Assembly (NCBI RefSeq): GCF_903166585.1
Contig: NZ_CAESCM010000015.1
Location: 62,001 to 126,000, forward strand
DNA length: 64,000 nt
Source of the DNA: Pedobacter ghigonis
GTDB lineage: Bacteria; Bacteroidota; Bacteroidia; Sphingobacteriales; Sphingobacteriaceae
Direction of reading: 5' to 3'
The notes under the pieces were generated by a model, which saw nothing but the letters and a program-made list of their open reading frames with translations, had not been told where the DNA came from and did no database searches. Made by a program: the position numbers and the translations under genes. Below, in pieces: positions 62,702 to 64,000 of the stretch. How positions within the stretch are numbered: the stretch's first letter is position 1; the number at the start of each line of letters is the position of its first letter.

Positions 62702-63127
62702 CTATTTGTCTATAATAAAATTGGTGAGGTAGTTTGAGATATTATTTGATATAATAGGATTAAACAGGAAGAATTTTGTCTCTATCTTTCGCTTTTTTAG
62801 TGATTTGTAAGCCGCTATAAAATGTTTTAGCTCTTCTGTAGTTAATGATGAAAATGCATTATAAACGGTGAAATTTTTAAAATCCTGAAAATTTAATTTT
62901 GCCTTTGTTTTTTCAAGTTTATCGTTAGTCCATTTATTTTTTTTAGAAATATTATCAATTTGAGAAATACAGGATCTTTCGAACAGCACTTTATAACTAC
63001 TAACTTCCATTAGCTCATCTATTAAAAGCTTGTTAGAATTTGTAGGCTCTGCCATGGCTGGAGGACCTTGAGCTTTTACAATTGAAAACGTAAAAATAAA
63101 AAAGGCGATGAGCAGTAAATTTTTCAT
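62702..63127 (-). CDS. Small secreted protein of unknown function
   Basis: A 141-residue protein with a signal peptide (about 1-19) and a helical, Lys/Ser/Asn-rich body. One Cys pair cannot be seen. No family recognised. It lies between the type IX secreted protein gene and the acyl-CoA reductase gene with about 80 and 25 base gaps. Confidence 0.6.
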   Translation of the reverse strand: MKNLLLIAFFIFTFSIVKAQGPPAMAEPTNSNKLLIDELMEVSSYKVLFERSCISQIDNISKKNKWTNDKLEKTKAKLNFQDFKNFTVYNAFSSLTTEELKHFIAAYKSLKKRKIETKFFLFNPIISNNISNYLTNFIIDK

Positions 63128-63151
63128 AAATTAAAATTAATGCAAATAAGT

Positions 63152-64000
63152 TTAAAATCTATTCAAAAACTCAATTGTATTTACATTATCGGCATAATCC
63201 CAAAGTTTTGGGTGTTGGCTTTGGCCGAAATCAAAACTGGCTACATTTATTGGCGTTTTGGTAACCACGCATTGAATATCTGCTGCTTTATCTTTCAGTT
63301 TATTTTCTACATCCTGAAGGTTTTCGTACTCCTCGTAATAAAGCACTGCTAAAGGCGAAGCCAGGCTTTCGTCTTCTTTTAATAATAAAAAACCATTATC
63401 GAAATGTTTGGCGGCATTTACCAGGTAAATAGATTTATTGTAATCGTAATTGTTTTGGTATTTAAAGTGGTTAATGATTTGATTGTTGCTTTCAATGCCT
63501 TCGTATAAGTGGGCAATATCGTAACCTTTCGGGAAATATACTTTAGAAACATTTCTGCAACCTAATCCAAAATAGTCGAAAATATCGGCTCCTAAGTTTT
63601 GGATATCCTCTTTACTTTCGGTGCCATCCAAAATGGCAACGCTGTTTCTGTTTTTGCGGATAATGTTGGGCACTTTGCTAAAATAGTAATCGAAATACCG
63701 CGATGAATTGTTACTTCCGGTGGCAATTACAGCGTCAAAGTCTTTTAAACGCTCTACATATTCAATTTTATCTGCAAAGGCAGGTTCGATATTAATTAAC
63801 TCCTTAATAACAGTTTTAATCAGTTTGTCGTCAGACGAAGAAAGTTTAATTAGCGCAATATTTCCTGTAGCTAAAACGCTTAAAACATCGTGTAAACCCA
63901 CCAGAGGAATATTGCCGGCAAGGATTAGCCCCACTTTTTTAGGCAATGTACTAAACTTTACTGATTCGAACCAAAGTGCTAAATCGGCCTCATTTAGCAT
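63152..64000 (-). CDS. Acyl-CoA reductase (LuxC-like), 5' end beyond the window
   Basis: The C-terminal 282 residues of an aldehyde-dehydrogenase-fold reductase: GLILAGNIPLVGLHDVLSV, an ATGSNNSSRYFDYYF segment, and the catalytic Cys in YFGLGCRNVSKVY are typical of LuxC-type acyl-CoA reductases, which reduce fatty acyl groups to aldehydes with NADPH. The reading frame is open to the right edge; an in-frame ATG at 64000 is probably internal, since full-length proteins are longer. Confidence 0.85.
   Translation of the reverse strand: MLNEADLALWFESVKFSTLPKKVGLILAGNIPLVGLHDVLSVLATGNIALIKLSSSDDKLIKTVIKELINIEPAFADKIEYVERLKDFDAVIATGSNNSSRYFDYYFSKVPNIIRKNRNSVAILDGTESKEDIQNLGADIFDYFGLGCRNVSKVYFPKGYDIAHLYEGIESNNQIINHFKYQNNYDYNKSIYLVNAAKHFDNGFLLLKEDESLASPLAVLYYEEYENLQDVENKLKDKAADIQCVVTKTPINVASFDFGQSQHPKLWDYADNVNTIEFLNRF

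Noticed and set aside
1..64000. tRNA, rRNA and other stable RNA genes
   Set aside because: No cloverleaf with a TTCGA arm and CCA end, and no ribosomal RNA core, was recognised in the spacers. A covariance search would be needed for certainty.

Overview
The window reads as a chromosomal segment of a Bacteroidota bacterium of the Sphingobacteriaceae type, most likely Pedobacter or a close relative. The grounds are the TAnnTTTG promoter boxes in front of many genes, Bacteroidota marker proteins (GldC, a type IX secretion C-terminal domain, DUF4836, DUF3810, LytS/LytTR pairs), AT-rich coding sequence without clear Shine-Dalgarno sites, and intergenic spacers full of short repetitive phrases. The genus is inferred from gene content; no database search was possible. 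No rRNA, tRNA, CRISPR array, insertion sequence or prophage was seen.

Layout. 0-10 kb: a DedA protein, a zinc-dependent nuclease/phospholipase-like protein, a VOC protein and DUF1569, then a minus-strand envelope run (DUF2339/DUF3999, a YdcF-like protein, an alpha/beta hydrolase, an M28 peptidase). 10-22 kb: a luciferase-like oxidoreductase, a 2H phosphoesterase, the Fe-S chaperone HscA, a glycosyltransferase, MiaE, DUF3810, a YoeB/DUF2683 toxin-antitoxin pair, dihydroorotase, a DEAD-box helicase and GldC. 22-29 kb: a run of secreted proteins, including an AstE-like putative zinc hydrolase, then a LytS/LytTR two-component system and a lipocalin.

29-35.4 kb holds the most unusual locus: a tight seven-gene minus-strand operon, speD - DUF4178 - a 57-residue membrane protein - DUF350 - a membrane-fused spermidine synthase - an exported-looking FAD oxidoreductase - a multi-pass membrane protein. 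It looks like a membrane-associated polyamine system, and its SpeD appears to have Ser where the family has its catalytic Cys.

35-49 kb: cupin, Ogt, and cytochrome c maturation genes split into ccmBCD and ccmEF, with CcmE of the CxxxY type. Glutamate dehydrogenase and a lipoprotein/DUF4836 operon lie between the two halves. 48-53 kb: DUF2520, ferredoxin, IscX, a KdsC-type phosphatase, a 1-kb repeat spacer with a 164-bp tandem array, a universal stress protein behind a 48-bp perfect palindrome, a Spy-like protein and Maf. 53-64 kb: a gene broken by two in-frame stops, a Ppx/GppA phosphatase, DUF72, grpE-dnaJ, ftsE with a small coupled gene, a type IX secreted adhesin-like protein, and the 3' part of an acyl-CoA reductase gene.

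Functional links: HscA, ferredoxin and IscX belong to ISC-type Fe-S assembly; CcmB/C/D/E/F to heme export and cytochrome c maturation; GrpE/DnaJ to the DnaK cycle; SpeD and the spermidine synthase to one polyamine pathway. Most intergenic spacers carry short direct and inverted repeats of several families, in places reaching into gene ends.
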